This document shows positions 1 to 8,951 of a stretch of 64,000 nucleotides of DNA, piece after piece. Location: assembly GCA_016789885.1 (NCBI GenBank), contig JAEUPZ010000025.1, forward strand, positions 1-64,000, given 5' to 3'. The number at the start of each line of letters is the position of its first letter. Position 1 is the stretch's first letter. The position numbers and the translations under genes were made by a program. Origin of the DNA: Chromatiales bacterium (GTDB taxonomy: Bacteria; Pseudomonadota; Gammaproteobacteria; Steroidobacterales; GCA-2729495). The notes beneath the pieces are model-generated. The model searched no databases. It was not told where the DNA came from and saw only the letters and a list, made by a program, of their open reading frames with translations.

Positions 1-1835
1 TGGGCGGCATCGGCCAGCAGCAGTCGCGCGCCGGCGTCCCTGAGGATGAAGGCGCGGCGCGCCGCCGGGTACGCGGGGTCCAGGGGCAGCAGTACGCCGC
101 CCGCCCGCAGCACCGCGAGCAGCGCGACGACGAGCGCTGCCGACCGCGGCAGCGCCACGCCCACCGGCACGCCGGGACCGGCACCGCGGGCGGCTAGCAC
201 CGCCGCCAGCGCGTCCACCCGGGCCGCCAGCTCGCCGTAGGCCAGCGTGGCGTCGGCCGCCCGCACCGCCGTGGCAGCCGGCGTCGCCGCGGCCTGGTCC
301 AGGAACCGCGCGACCAGCGTCGGCCCGCACGGCTCACCGATGGCCTGGCCCTGCCAGTCCCGCACGATCCGCACGCGTTCCTCCGGCGCCAGCAGCGACA
401 CGGCCGCGTGGGGCGAGCGGGGCGCCGCGAGCAGCGCGGCCAGCAGCCGCGGGTAGCCGTCGGCGATCGCGCGGGCCACGCCGGGCTCGACACGGTCCGT
501 GGCGAAGCCGAGGTGGCCCCCGTAGCCGCCGTCGACCGTGGCGCGCAGGCCCATCTCCAGGTCGAAGTAGGACGACCGGCGCACCGGCAGCGTCGCGAGG
601 CCGAACTCCACGCCATCGGCCTCGACGGCATCCCAGCCGGGCTCCACCGAGAACAGCACCTGGAACAGCGGATGCTCGGCCAGGCGCCGCGGCGGCCGGA
701 GCGCCGCCACGACATCGGCGAAGGGCACGGCGCGATGGTCCAGCGCCGCGAGCACCGTCGTGCGCTCGCGCACCACGACGTCGGCGAAGGTCGTGAGCCC
801 GTCGAGCGGCGTGCGCAGCACCACCGGGCTGACGAGGCAGCCGACGACGCGCGCCAGCGCCGGACCGTCGCGCAGCGTGAGGGGCGTGCCGACCAGCAGG
901 TCGCGCTCGCCGGTCACCCGGGACAGCGCGAGGCGGAAGGCCGCCAGCAGCACCATGAACGGCGTCGCGCGAAGCTCCCGCGCCAGCGAGCGCACCGCGT
1001 CACCGGTGGCTGGCGGGACCACGACGGCCAGCCGCTGCGACTCGCGCACCACCGGGGCCGCCGGGCGCGGCAGCGCGCCGAGGCCCGCCAGCGGCGCGTC
1101 CCGCAGCCCATCGACCACGGCGGCCAGCGCCGCCGGATCCGTGGCACCACCCCCGGCGGCGAAGGCGAAGTAACCGTCGTCGTCGACGGCGGGCAGCGGC
1201 TCACCGGCGTAAGCGCGCGCCAGGTCGTCCCGGATCACCGCCACCGACAGCCCGTCGGCGGCGAGGTGGTGCGCCGTCACGACGAGGCTGTGGCGGTCGC
1301 CGTCGTGGGTCGCGAGGACCGCCCGCACGGGTGGCACGGCCGCAAGGTCGAAGGGCCGCGCGAGCTCGACCGTGGCGAGGTCCGCCAGGGCATCGGCACC
1401 GGGCCCGGACAGCGCGACCTGCCGGAAATCCACCGGCTCCGCAGCCGGCCGCGGCACCTGCCGGACGTGGTCTCCGTCCGCCACGAACCGCGTGCGCAGC
1501 AGCGGATGGGCTGCCACCACCTGCGCCCAGGCGGCAGCCACGCGAGGCGCATCGACGGGCCCGCGGAGCGTGACGACGAACTGCTCGCCGGCGCTGGTGT
1601 CGCCCGGGTAGAGCGACTCGAGGAACCACAGGCTGCGCTGGGGTGGCGACAGCGGATGCCCGCGCCCGGCGTCCCCCGCGAGGCGCGCGAGCAGCGCCGC
1701 CTTGTGCGCACCGAGCGCCGCGCGCAGGACCGGGGTCAGCGCGCCTGCCGGCGCGTCGTAGCGCAGGCGGCCGTCGGCCGCCTGCAGCCGCACGCCGGCC
1801 TCGTCCAGCTGCGCGAGCAGCTGCTCCAGCGTCAT
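1..1835 (-). CDS. Nonribosomal peptide synthetase, docking-C-A (partial, runs off left edge)
   Basis: This is the first 611 residues of a nonribosomal peptide synthetase whose 3' end lies outside the window. Residues 1-50 (start MTLEQLLAQLDEAGV) resemble a TubC-type N-terminal docking domain, which binds the tail of a partner synthetase. A condensation domain follows at about 55-480 with an intact catalytic HHxxxDG motif (HHLAADG, near residue 188). An adenylation domain starts near residue 490 (AYGELAARVDALAA) and is cut by the window edge, so its substrate cannot be read. The ATG overlaps the stop of the upstream synthetase as ATGA, so the two are translationally coupled and this protein should act directly after it. 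Family assignment is secure; the product is unknown. Confidence 0.93.
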   Translation of the reverse strand, partial: MTLEQLLAQLDEAGVRLQAADGRLRYDAPAGALTPVLRAALGAHKAALLARLAGDAGRGHPLSPPQRSLWFLESLYPGDTSAGEQFVVTLRGPVDAPRVAAAWAQVVAAHPLLRTRFVADGDHVRQVPRPAAEPVDFRQVALSGPGADALADLATVELARPFDLAAVPPVRAVLATHDGDRHSLVVTAHHLAADGLSVAVIRDDLARAYAGEPLPAVDDDGYFAFAAGGGATDPAALAAVVDGLRDAPLAGLGALPRPAAPVVRESQRLAVVVPPATGDAVRSLARELRATPFMVLLAAFRLALSRVTGERDLLVGTPLTLRDGPALARVVGCLVSPVVLRTPLDGLTTFADVVVRERTTVLAALDHRAVPFADVVAALRPPRRLAEHPLFQVLFSVEPGWDAVEADGVEFGLATLPVRRSSYFDLEMGLRATVDGGYGGHLGFATDRVEPGVARAIADGYPRLLAALLAAPRSPHAAVSLLAPEERVRIVRDWQGQAIGEPCGPTLVARFLDQAAATPAATAVRAADATLAYGELAARVDALAAVLAARGAGPGVPVGVALPRSAALVVALLAVLRAGGVLLPLDPAYPAARRAFILRDAGARLLLADAA

Positions 1836-4702
1836 AGCTCGCCCTGGTCGCGGGCTCCCGCGGCAGCGTCCGCGGCACCGAGCCGCGGCGCCATGGCGGC
1901 AATGGTCGGCCCGTCGAACAGCGCCGCCAGCGGCACCAGGCACCCCAGCCGGCGCGCCACGGCGGTGACCAGCTGCACGGCGAGGATCGAGTCACCGCCC
2001 AGGTCGAAGAAGTCGTCGTCGCGGCCGACGCCGTCGATGCCGAGTACCTCTTCCCAGAGCGTCGCCAGCGCCTGCTCCTGCGGCGTGGCAGGTTGCACCC
2101 ACGGCGTGGCGAGGCGCGGCCGCGACGAGCCCGGCGACGGCAGCGCCGCGCGGTCGAGCTTGCCGTTGGTGTTCAACGGCAGGGCCGGTACGAACACCCA
2201 GGCCTGGGGCAGGCTCGTGTCCGGCAGCAGCAGCGAGAGCCCGGCCCGCAGGTCGCTGACGGACGGGCCCTCGCCGGCCGCCAGCGTCGCCGCGAGCGCG
2301 CGATGCAGCGCCGTCGTGCCGGCGTCGTCGCGGCCATGCCGCGACACGAGCCGCAGCACGCCGTCGGGCGCGTCCACCTCGACGACGTAGTCGGGGAAGC
2401 GCGGATCGCTCTCGTACACGCAGCGCCAGCGCACCGTGAGCCGCTGGCCGCGGGTGACGGGCAGCGCCGCGCCCGGCAGCGGCAGGAAGACCGGCAGCCA
2501 GCCCTGCTGCTCGGCGAGGTAATCGACGACGTCGCCTTGCATCACCTCGAGCTCGGCCCACAGCAGCAGCCCGTCGAGCAGCCCGTCCCGGGTGATGACG
2601 AAGCACGCCTCGCCCGCGTGGGTATCGGGGAGATCCTGCCGGAAGTCGAGCACCTCGAAGGTCGCGGCCCCGGCGAGCAGGTCGCCGGCGCCGAGGCCCC
2701 GCACGCAGAGGCGCAGGTCGGTGCGGCCGTCGCTCCCCTGCAGCTGCCGCGCATAGCGCAGCGCCGCGGCGTCGTAGCGAGGCGCGGCGCGGAGGCTCAC
2801 CGGCAGCGAGGCCGGCGCGATGCGCGTCGTGCAGCGCGCCGGCAGCGGCACGCAGCCCGGCACGAAGTGGCGGGCCGCGGCGCGCCAGGCGCTGACGACG
2901 CCGTCGGCCGAGCCGATGTTGCCGACGATGCCCTGGCAGCAGGCGTCGACGGGCACCGGCAGGGACAGGTCGGCGATGTCGCCGGCCAGCACCGTGATGC
3001 GGCCGGCGAGCCCGAGGCGCCCGACCAGTTCGCGCGCATCGCGCGCCGCGGCCTCCAGCACCTCGACGGCGTAGACGTGGGCGGCACCCGCCTCGACGGC
3101 GAGGCGCGCGAACAGCGCGTCGCGCCCGGTGCCGAGGTCGAGCACGACGCGCCCCGGCGCCACGGCGGCGAGCGCGCGGCGCATGGCCTCGAGCCTGCGC
3201 GGCTCGACGTTCATCAGCCCGTAGAGGAACTCGTCGTACAGGCCGTGGGCGCCGAGCGAGGGCCAGAAGGCGGCGCCCGTCGACGGCGCGCCGGTGGACT
3301 GGGCAGCCTCCGGCACGACGTAGGCCGTCAGCCGCGGCGGGCCGCGGCCATCGGCGCGCAGCACGACGGCGGCATCGCGCACGCCGGGCTGGCGCCGCAG
3401 GGCCGCCTCGACCTCGGCGGGCTCGAGGCGCGCGCCGCGGAACTTGATCTGGCTGTCGGCGCGGCCCAGCAGCCGCAGCGTGCCGTCCGCGCAGAGCTCG
3501 CCGCGGTCACCGGTGCGGTACCAGCGCCCGGGCTCGCCGGCCAGCGCCGCGAAGCGGCCCCTGCCGTCCGCCGGATCGAGGTAGTCCGCGACGCAGTCAC
3601 CGGCCACCCACACCTCGCCCGGCGTACTGGCGGGCAGCGCGTCGCCGGCGGCGCCGACGACCCGCAGGCGCCGGCCCGGCAGCGGCGCGCCGACGTTGGC
3701 GGCGTCGGGCGCCGCGGCGCTCGCGGGCCCGAAGCGGCGCAGCGTCAGCTGGCCCGCCGTCTCGGTGATGGCGTAGGTGTTCACGAGCTCCGGGCCCCGC
3801 GGGACCTGCGCGAACCAGCGCTGCACGTCGTCGTCGCGCACCGGCTCGCCGGACAGGGCCACGCAGCGCACCCGGCCCTTCGCCAGCCGTGCGGCGAAGT
3901 CCGGCGCGTCGAGCAGCCGGCGGAAGGCCGACGGCGTCTGGCTGAAGACCGTGACGCCCTCTTCGACCAGGAAGTCGGCCAGCGCGGCCGGGTCACGGCG
4001 CGTGGCCTCGGGCACCACGGCGAGGCATGCGCCGTGCAGCAGCGCGCCCCAGGTCTCCCAGATGGAGAAGCCGAAGGCCGGCGAGTGGAACCAGCTCCAG
4101 GTGTCGCGGTCGTCGAGCCCGAGCCCGGCGGTGATGCCGGCGAAGAGCCCGGCGACGTTGCCGTGGGTCACGACGACGGGCTTGGGCCTGCCCGCCGAGC
4201 CCGAGGTGAACACGAGGTAGGCCGGCGCCGTGGCCGGCAGCGGCAGGGCCATGTCCGTCGACGGCGCGGCGGCCACGGTCGCGACCTCCCGGTCGAGGTC
4301 GAACACCGCCACGCCCGGCGGCAGCCGGACCCGCAGGGCCGCGCGCGTAACGACGAGCGGCGGCGCCACGAGCCCGACCAGGGCGCCGAGCCGCGCGTCG
4401 GGCTGGACAGGATCGAGCGGCACCCAGGCGGCGCCCGCCTTCAGCACCGCCAGCAGGGCGACGAGCAGGTCGGGACCGCGGTCCAGCAGCACGGGCACGC
4501 ACTGCCCCGGCTGGACGCCCCGGCCCACCAGCGCGTGGGCCAGGCGGTTGGCCGCACCGTTGAGGTCGCGGTAGCCGAGCCGCCACTCGCCGTAGACCAC
4601 GGCCAGCGCGTCGGGACGCCGCAGCGCGTGGGCCTCGACCTGCCGCGGCAGCGGCAGCGCCGGCGCGGCAGCCGCCGCGACGAACGCCTCGCGGGCGCTC
4701 AC
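1832..4702 (-). CDS. NRPS module with adenylation domain interrupted by a PRMT-like methyltransferase, plus carrier domain
   Basis: A 956-residue loading-type NRPS protein with no condensation domain. The adenylation core spans 1-465: A3 FTSGSAGRPKP near 165, A5 NTYAITETAG near 308, A7 YRTGD near 395, A8 around 412-430. Between A8 and A9/A10 (LNTNGKLDR near 843) lies an insert of about 340 residues. It has an SAM-binding motif (VLDLGTGRDALFARL near 520) and a following beta-rich part like the PRMT barrel. A carrier domain with FFDLGGDSI (near 898) ends the protein. Interrupted A domains of this kind activate and methylate one building block. The A4 region reads FGFSIWETW, with Gly where most alpha-amino-acid-activating domains have the amine-binding Asp, so the substrate may not be a standard amino acid (inference). 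The start is GTG, overlapping the methyltransferase stop by 4 bp. Confidence 0.93.
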   Translation of the reverse strand: MSAREAFVAAAAAPALPLPRQVEAHALRRPDALAVVYGEWRLGYRDLNGAANRLAHALVGRGVQPGQCVPVLLDRGPDLLVALLAVLKAGAAWVPLDPVQPDARLGALVGLVAPPLVVTRAALRVRLPPGVAVFDLDREVATVAAAPSTDMALPLPATAPAYLVFTSGSAGRPKPVVVTHGNVAGLFAGITAGLGLDDRDTWSWFHSPAFGFSIWETWGALLHGACLAVVPEATRRDPAALADFLVEEGVTVFSQTPSAFRRLLDAPDFAARLAKGRVRCVALSGEPVRDDDVQRWFAQVPRGPELVNTYAITETAGQLTLRRFGPASAAAPDAANVGAPLPGRRLRVVGAAGDALPASTPGEVWVAGDCVADYLDPADGRGRFAALAGEPGRWYRTGDRGELCADGTLRLLGRADSQIKFRGARLEPAEVEAALRRQPGVRDAAVVLRADGRGPPRLTAYVVPEAAQSTGAPSTGAAFWPSLGAHGLYDEFLYGLMNVEPRRLEAMRRALAAVAPGRVVLDLGTGRDALFARLAVEAGAAHVYAVEVLEAAARDARELVGRLGLAGRITVLAGDIADLSLPVPVDACCQGIVGNIGSADGVVSAWRAAARHFVPGCVPLPARCTTRIAPASLPVSLRAAPRYDAAALRYARQLQGSDGRTDLRLCVRGLGAGDLLAGAATFEVLDFRQDLPDTHAGEACFVITRDGLLDGLLLWAELEVMQGDVVDYLAEQQGWLPVFLPLPGAALPVTRGQRLTVRWRCVYESDPRFPDYVVEVDAPDGVLRLVSRHGRDDAGTTALHRALAATLAAGEGPSVSDLRAGLSLLLPDTSLPQAWVFVPALPLNTNGKLDRAALPSPGSSRPRLATPWVQPATPQEQALATLWEEVLGIDGVGRDDDFFDLGGDSILAVQLVTAVARRLGCLVPLAALFDGPTIAAMAPRLGAADAAAGARDQGEL

Positions 4703-5490
4703 GCCGGCACCCGGCCGGCCCGCACGGCCGTCAGCGCCACGACGGGCGGCTGCTCGACGTAGCCGGCGAACCAGTCAGGATCCGCCTCGTCGCCGCAGCC
4801 CGGATCCAGCGAAAGCCCGTGCCAGCCGACGTTGGTGAAGCCGGCGGCCTGCAACGCGGCGGCGTAGGTCCCGCGCCCGTAGTAGCGGGTGTCGAAGCGC
4901 ACGAGCTCACGGCCGGCCACCAGCGCATAGTGGATCGGCGCGCCGTCGGTGAGCGCCGTGACCTCGCGGCTGAAGCCGTAGGGGGCGTAGCGCGACAGGG
5001 CGTCGGGCACCGGGTCGGGATTCTCGACCAGCGCCACGAGCCGGCCGCCGGGCCGGAGGTTGGCCGCAAGCCCCGCCGCCATGGCGGCGAGGTCCGTCAC
5101 CGACGGCGCGTAGTGCAGCAGGTAGGCCGCCAGGACGGTGTCGAAGGCACCGAGCACCGGCAGCGCCGCGGCATCGTGCTGCCGGTACTCGGCGCCGGAG
5201 GGGTCGCGGGCCTCAGCCTCCCGGGCCAGGTCCAGCATGGCGCCCGAGAGGTCGAAGGCGACGACGCGGCGGGCGCCGCGGGCGCGGAGGCCCCGCGCGT
5301 ACCAGCCGTCGCCGCAGCCGGCGTCGAGCACGGCCTCGCCCGTCACGTCGCCGAGCAGTTGCCAGAGCGTGAAGGCCTCGATGTGACGGCGCACCGGCGA
5401 ATGCCGCGTGCGCTGGTACGAGCGCGCAATGGCGTCGTAGGCGGCGCCGGCCTGCGGCGCCGGCGCCGCACCGGGCCGGGGCGTGGTCAC
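4699..5490 (-). CDS. Class I SAM-dependent methyltransferase
   Basis: A 263-residue free-standing methyltransferase. The SAM-binding motif I reads VLDAGCGDGWYARGL at about residue 50-65, followed by an acidic motif II (VVAFDLSGAML), as in the Rossmann-fold UbiE/BioC-like superfamily. The GTG start at 5,490 overlaps the deaminase stop (GTGA), and its own stop overlaps the GTG of the NRPS gene, so it sits inside the NRPS operon. It is therefore probably a tailoring enzyme for the peptide or for a precursor, but the acceptor cannot be deduced. A longer reading frame upstream exists; I reject it because it would run through the deaminase gene. Confidence 0.85.
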   Translation of the reverse strand: MTTPRPGAAPAPQAGAAYDAIARSYQRTRHSPVRRHIEAFTLWQLLGDVTGEAVLDAGCGDGWYARGLRARGARRVVAFDLSGAMLDLAREAEARDPSGAEYRQHDAAALPVLGAFDTVLAAYLLHYAPSVTDLAAMAAGLAANLRPGGRLVALVENPDPVPDALSRYAPYGFSREVTALTDGAPIHYALVAGRELVRFDTRYYGRGTYAAALQAAGFTNVGWHGLSLDPGCGDEADPDWFAGYVEQPPVVALTAVRAGRVPA

Positions 5491-5993
5491 GGCTGCCCCG
5501 GCAGCCGGCCCGGCGGCAGGGCGCCGGCCCAGCGCGCCAGCAGTGCGCGGCACTCGTCGCCCCGCACGGGGCCGGCCAGCTCGAGGGCGGAAGGTGGCGG
5601 CGCGAAGCACTCGTCGCCGGTGAGGCGGTGCATGTCATCGAGGCTCGCGCCAAAGACGACGCGGCGGATCCCGGCGTAGTGGCAGGCGGCGAGGCACATG
5701 GGGCACGGCTCGACGGTGGCGTAGAGCACGCAGTCGTCGAGGCGCGGGGCCCGCACGGCCCGGCAGGCGGCGCGGATGGCCAGGATCTCGGCGTGGGCCG
5801 TGGCGTCGGGGCTGCCGATGACGCCGTTGTGCTCGGCGGCGAGCACAACGCCTGCGTGGACGATGCAGGCCCCGACCGGCGGCTCGCCCAAGGCCAGCGC
5901 CCGGTCAGCCACCGCCAGCGCCTCGCCCATGAACCGGGCGTCGTCGGCGGGCACCGGGCCCGGGGGTGGTGGTCGCTGGGCGGCCTCATCCAT
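5487..5993 (-). CDS. Nucleoside/guanine deaminase-like protein (CMP/dCMP deaminase superfamily)
   Basis: A 168-residue zinc-dependent cytidine-deaminase-fold enzyme. The catalytic HAE (TAHAEILA) and the zinc-binding PCPMC motif (VEPCPMCLAACHYAG) are both intact. This spacing is found in bacterial guanine deaminases and in tRNA adenosine deaminase TadA. The PCPMC form, rather than the PCAMC of TadA, favours a free base or nucleoside substrate (inference). It starts at the ATG at 5,993, 13 bp after the queD stop, and overlaps the methyltransferase start. Coupling to queD and to NRPS genes suggests it works on a purine- or pterin-derived intermediate of the pathway rather than in housekeeping. 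Confidence 0.82.
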   Translation of the reverse strand: MDEAAQRPPPPGPVPADDARFMGEALAVADRALALGEPPVGACIVHAGVVLAAEHNGVIGSPDATAHAEILAIRAACRAVRAPRLDDCVLYATVEPCPMCLAACHYAGIRRVVFGASLDDMHRLTGDECFAPPPSALELAGPVRGDECRALLARWAGALPPGRLPGQP

Positions 5994-6006
5994 GGGCGGC
6001 CGCGCC

Positions 6007-6363
6007 TCAGGGGCCCTCGTAGATCGCCCCGCTCGTGCAGGTCTCGTGGACGGTGACCCGGGCAAGCTGCGGCAGCGAAGGCTTGAGGCGCGTCCAGATC
6101 CAGCGCGCCAGCACCTCGCTGGTGGGGTTCTCGAGGCCCTCGATCTCGTTCAGGTAGTTGTGGTCGAGCTGCTGGTACAGCGGGTCGAACCGCGCCTTGA
6201 TGTCGGCGAAGTCCATGATCCAGCCGGTGTGCGGGTCGATGTCGCCGCGCACGTAGATGACGCCCCGCCACGAATGGCCGTGCAGCCGGGCGCACTTGTG
6301 GCCCGGGGGCACGTTGGGCAGGCGGTGAGCCGCCTCGAAGACGAATTCCTTGAATATCTCCAT
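6007..6363 (-). CDS. queD: 6-carboxy-5,6,7,8-tetrahydropterin synthase / 6-pyruvoyl-tetrahydropterin synthase family (QueD)
   Basis: A 118-residue protein of full QueD length. The zinc histidines are visible in FEAAHRLPN and in CARLHGHSW, with the catalytic cysteine at [10 protein letters not shown] (residue 24). QueD converts dihydroneopterin triphosphate to 6-carboxytetrahydropterin, the second step toward 7-deazaguanine (queuosine) and deazapurine antibiotics. It is the first gene of a minus-strand operon that continues through the deaminase, methyltransferase and NRPS genes. It may serve queuosine synthesis alone, but its position as the leader of a biosynthetic operon makes a role in that pathway worth considering. 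The ATG at 6,363 is the only start that gives the family N-terminus. Confidence 0.9.
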   Translation of the reverse strand: MEIFKEFVFEAAHRLPNVPPGHKCARLHGHSWRGVIYVRGDIDPHTGWIMDFADIKARFDPLYQQLDHNYLNEIEGLENPTSEVLARWIWTRLKPSLPQLARVTVHETCTSGAIYEGP

Positions 6364-6507
6364 GGGGACCAGTTCCGGGACGGCGGCGGTATTCTGCCCG
6401 ACGGTACCCGGCAGGGCCACCCGCCGGGCGGTCGGGGGCCCCGCCGTTTGGCGGCCGGGGCACGCGGTCAGTAACATGCGCGTCCCCCGCCCCCGGATAT
6501 CCCTGCC
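6364..6507. promoter_or_regulatory. Divergent promoter region between the queD-NRPS operon and the F420 operon
   Basis: These 144 bases separate two divergent operons and must contain both promoters. They are very GC-rich. I cannot point to convincing -35/-10 pairs on either strand. The nearest candidate is a CAGAAT-like -10 for queD near 6,391-6,396. Shared control of the two operons is possible on position alone. Confidence 0.5.
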
Positions 6508-7191
6508 ATGAACGACATCGCCATTCCCAGCACCGTCGCCATCGTCGGCGGCACCGGCGCCCTCGGCGGGGGGCTGGCGCGGCGCCTGGCCCGGGCGGGG
6601 CTGACCGTGGTGATCGGCTCGCGCGACGCAGCGAAGGCGGCCGCCGCGGCGACGAGCCTGGCGGCGGCGCTGCCGGGCAGCCGGGTCACGGGACTCGGCA
6701 ACCTCGCCGCCGCCAGCGCCGCCGGACTGGTGGTGCTGGCGGTGCCCTTCGCGAACCACCGGGCCACACTGCAGGAGATCGCCCCGGCCCTGGCCGGCAA
6801 GATCCTCGTCGACACGACGGTGCCCCTGGTGCCGCCCCGGGTCGCCCGGGTGCAGCTGCCGCCCGAGGGCTGCGCCGCCCTGGCCGCCCAGCAGCTGCTC
6901 GGCGACGGGGTGACGGTGGTGTCGGCCTTCCAGAACGTCTCGGCCGACTCGCTGCAGTCCGACGAGGAGCTGGACTGCGACGTGCTGGTGACCGGCAACA
7001 AGGCCGAGGCCCGCGAGGTGGTCGTCGGCCTCGCGGAGCGCGCGGGCCTGCGCGCCTGGCACGCCGGCTCGCTCGAGAACTCAGCCGCTGCCGAGGCCCT
7101 GACCTCGGTGCTGATCTTCATGAACAAGCGCTACGGCGGCGTGCACACCGGGATCCGCATCACCGGCATCGGCGACGGCGCCGCCGGCTGA
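6508..7191 (+). CDS. npdG: NADPH-dependent F420 reductase (F420H2:NADP+ oxidoreductase)
   Basis: A 227-residue Rossmann protein that exchanges hydride between NADPH and coenzyme F420. The N-terminal dinucleotide motif is [16 protein letters not shown], with Ser-Arg (IGSRD) after the second strand, as expected for NADPH preference. The middle ([11 protein letters not shown]) and the C-terminal half match the NpdG/Fno family rather than ketol-acid reductoisomerases. It leads a plus-strand operon of F420 biosynthetic genes 22 bp upstream of cofE, which fixes its role: it supplies reduced F420 for the LLM-class enzymes encoded elsewhere in the window. Confidence 0.92.
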   Translation: MNDIAIPSTVAIVGGTGALGGGLARRLARAGLTVVIGSRDAAKAAAAATSLAAALPGSRVTGLGNLAAASAAGLVVLAVPFANHRATLQEIAPALAGKILVDTTVPLVPPRVARVQLPPEGCAALAAQQLLGDGVTVVSAFQNVSADSLQSDEELDCDVLVTGNKAEAREVVVGLAERAGLRAWHAGSLENSAAAEALTSVLIFMNKRYGGVHTGIRITGIGDGAAG

Positions 7192-7212
7192 CGACGACCC
7201 GGCCGCGGTCCC

Positions 7213-7977
7213 ATGGGGGCGCTGTCCTTCGAACCCGTCACCGGGCTGCCGCTGGTCGCGCCGGGCGACGACCTGGCCGCGCTGGTGGCCGCGGCCCTGC
7301 GCGCCGCAGGCCGCGCGCCCATGGCGGGCGACATCATCGCCGTCGCGCAGAAGGTCGTCTCGAAGGCCGAGGGCCGGCTGGTCGACCTGCGCGGCGTCAC
7401 GCCCTCGGACGAGGCCCGGGCCCTGGCGGCCCGCGCCGACAAGGATCCCCGCGTCGCCGAGCTGATCCTCCGGGAGTCGCGCCGCATCGTGCGGGTCTCC
7501 CGGGGCGTCATCATCGCCGAGCACAACGCGGGGACGATCCTCGCGAACGCCGGCATCGACCGCTCCAACGTGGCCGGCGACGACGAGCACGCGCTGCTGC
7601 TGCCCGTCGACGCCGACGCGTCGGCCCGGGCCCTGCGCGCGGCGCTGGAGCGCGAGTTCGGCGGGCCGCTCGGCGTGATCATCACCGACAGCATCGGCCG
7701 CGCCTGGCGGCTCGGCACCGTGGGCCACGCCATCGGCGCGGCCGGCGTCACGGCGGTGCTCGACCTGCGCGGCCGCGGCGACCTGTTCGACCGCCAGCTG
7801 CAGGTGAGCGAGGTCGCCGTGGCCGACAGCGTCGCGGCCGCCGCCGTGCTCGCCATGGGCGAGGCCGCCGAGGGCACGCCGGTGGTGCTGGTGCGCGGCG
7901 TGCCGCTCGCCACCGGTACCGGCGACGGCGGTGCCGCGGCCGTGCTGCGCAACCCCGACGAAGACCTGTTCCGCTGA
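7213..7977 (+). CDS. cofE: Coenzyme F420-0:L-glutamate ligase (CofE)
   Basis: A 254-residue single-domain CofE, which adds glutamates to F420-0 with GTP. Family signatures include AGDIIAVAQKVVSKAEGR near the N-terminus, SRGVIIAEHNAG in the middle and the metal-binding ITDSIGRAWRLGTVG segment near residue 157. Its length matches archaeal and proteobacterial CofE. It lacks the C-terminal flavin (nitroreductase-like) domain of actinobacterial FbiB, which reduces dehydro-F420-0. That lack is meaningful: either a separate reductase lies elsewhere or the organism makes 3-phosphoglycerate-derived F420, which does not need it. cofD follows 13 bp downstream. Confidence 0.94.
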   Translation: MGALSFEPVTGLPLVAPGDDLAALVAAALRAAGRAPMAGDIIAVAQKVVSKAEGRLVDLRGVTPSDEARALAARADKDPRVAELILRESRRIVRVSRGVIIAEHNAGTILANAGIDRSNVAGDDEHALLLPVDADASARALRAALEREFGGPLGVIITDSIGRAWRLGTVGHAIGAAGVTAVLDLRGRGDLFDRQLQVSEVAVADSVAAAAVLAMGEAAEGTPVVLVRGVPLATGTGDGGAAAVLRNPDEDLFR

Positions 7978-7990
7978 TGGCAGTGCCCGC

Positions 7991-8947
7991 ATGAGCACCC
8001 CCCGCTACGTCGTGCTCTCCGGCGGCGTCGGCGGCGCGCGCTTCGCCCGCGGGCTCGTGGCCGCCACGGAGCCCGGCCAGGTCACGGTCATCGGCAACAC
8101 CGGCGACGACTTCGTGCACCTGGGGCTGGCCATCTCGCCGGACCTCGACACGCTGATGTACACGCTGGCCGGCGTCGTCAACGAAGAGACCGGCTGGGGC
8201 CGCCGCGACGAGACCTGGAACTTCCTGGCGACGCTTCGGGCCATGGGCGGCGAGGACTGGTTCCGGCTCGGCGACCGCGACCTCGCGGTGCACGTCGAGC
8301 GCACCCGGCTGCTGGCCACGGGCCGGCCGCTGACCGACGTCACGGCCGAGCTGTGCCGCAGGCTCGGCGTGACCGCGCGCCTGCTGCCCATGACCGACGT
8401 GCCGGTGCGTACCCTCGTCGACACGGACGAGGGCGAGCTGGCGTTCCAGGACTACTTCGTGCGCCGTCGCACCGAACCCCGGGTCCGGGGCCTGCGCTAC
8501 GCCGGCGCGGCGACCGCGCCGCCGTCCGGCCCCGTGGCGGCGGCGCTCACCGACCCGGACCTGGCCGCCGTCTTCATCGGCCCGTCGAACCCATGGCTCA
8601 GCATCGCGCCCATGCTGGCCATCCCGTCGCTCGCCGCCGCCCTGCGCTCCGTGGCGGTGCCGGTGGTGGCCGTGTCCCCCATCGTGGCGGGCAAGGCCCT
8701 CAAGGGCCCGGCGGCGCGGATCATGGCGGACCTCGGTGTCCCCGTCTCGGCCACCGGTGTCGCCGAGTACTACCGGGGGGTTGCCACGGGCCTCATACTG
8801 GACCAGGCCGACGCCGGGCTCGCCCCGGCCGTCGGCGCCACCGGCCTCGCCGCCGGCATCACGGGGACCATCATGACCGACACTGCCGCAGCCACCGCCC
8901 TCGCCCGCTACTGCCTCGGGTTCGCGGCCTCGCTGCGCCGCAGGTAA
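7991..8947 (+). CDS. cofD: 2-phospho-L-lactate / LPPG:FO transferase (CofD)
   Basis: A 318-residue CofD that transfers the activated phospho-acid moiety to the deazaflavin FO. The N-terminal glycine-rich loop [23 protein letters not shown] and the late GPSNPWLSI segment are diagnostic. The start at 7,991 (MSTPRYVV) gives the family N-terminus; a longer frame upstream overlaps cofE and adds unrelated sequence. It lies between cofE and cofC and is separated from cofC by only 4 bp, so the genes are co-transcribed. Confidence 0.95.
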   Translation: MSTPRYVVLSGGVGGARFARGLVAATEPGQVTVIGNTGDDFVHLGLAISPDLDTLMYTLAGVVNEETGWGRRDETWNFLATLRAMGGEDWFRLGDRDLAVHVERTRLLATGRPLTDVTAELCRRLGVTARLLPMTDVPVRTLVDTDEGELAFQDYFVRRRTEPRVRGLRYAGAATAPPSGPVAAALTDPDLAAVFIGPSNPWLSIAPMLAIPSLAAALRSVAVPVVAVSPIVAGKALKGPAARIMADLGVPVSATGVAEYYRGVATGLILDQADAGLAPAVGATGLAAGITGTIMTDTAAATALARYCLGFAASLRRR

Positions 8948-8951
8948 GCCC

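Noticed and set aside
408-2390. 660-residue plus-strand frame over the NRPS genes
   Set aside because: It is Arg/Ala/His-rich, lacks any domain, and lies antisense to clearly coding NRPS sequence; GC-rich DNA produces such long shadow frames.
2093-4762. 889-residue plus-strand frame
   Set aside because: Antisense to the interrupted A domain and of low-complexity composition.
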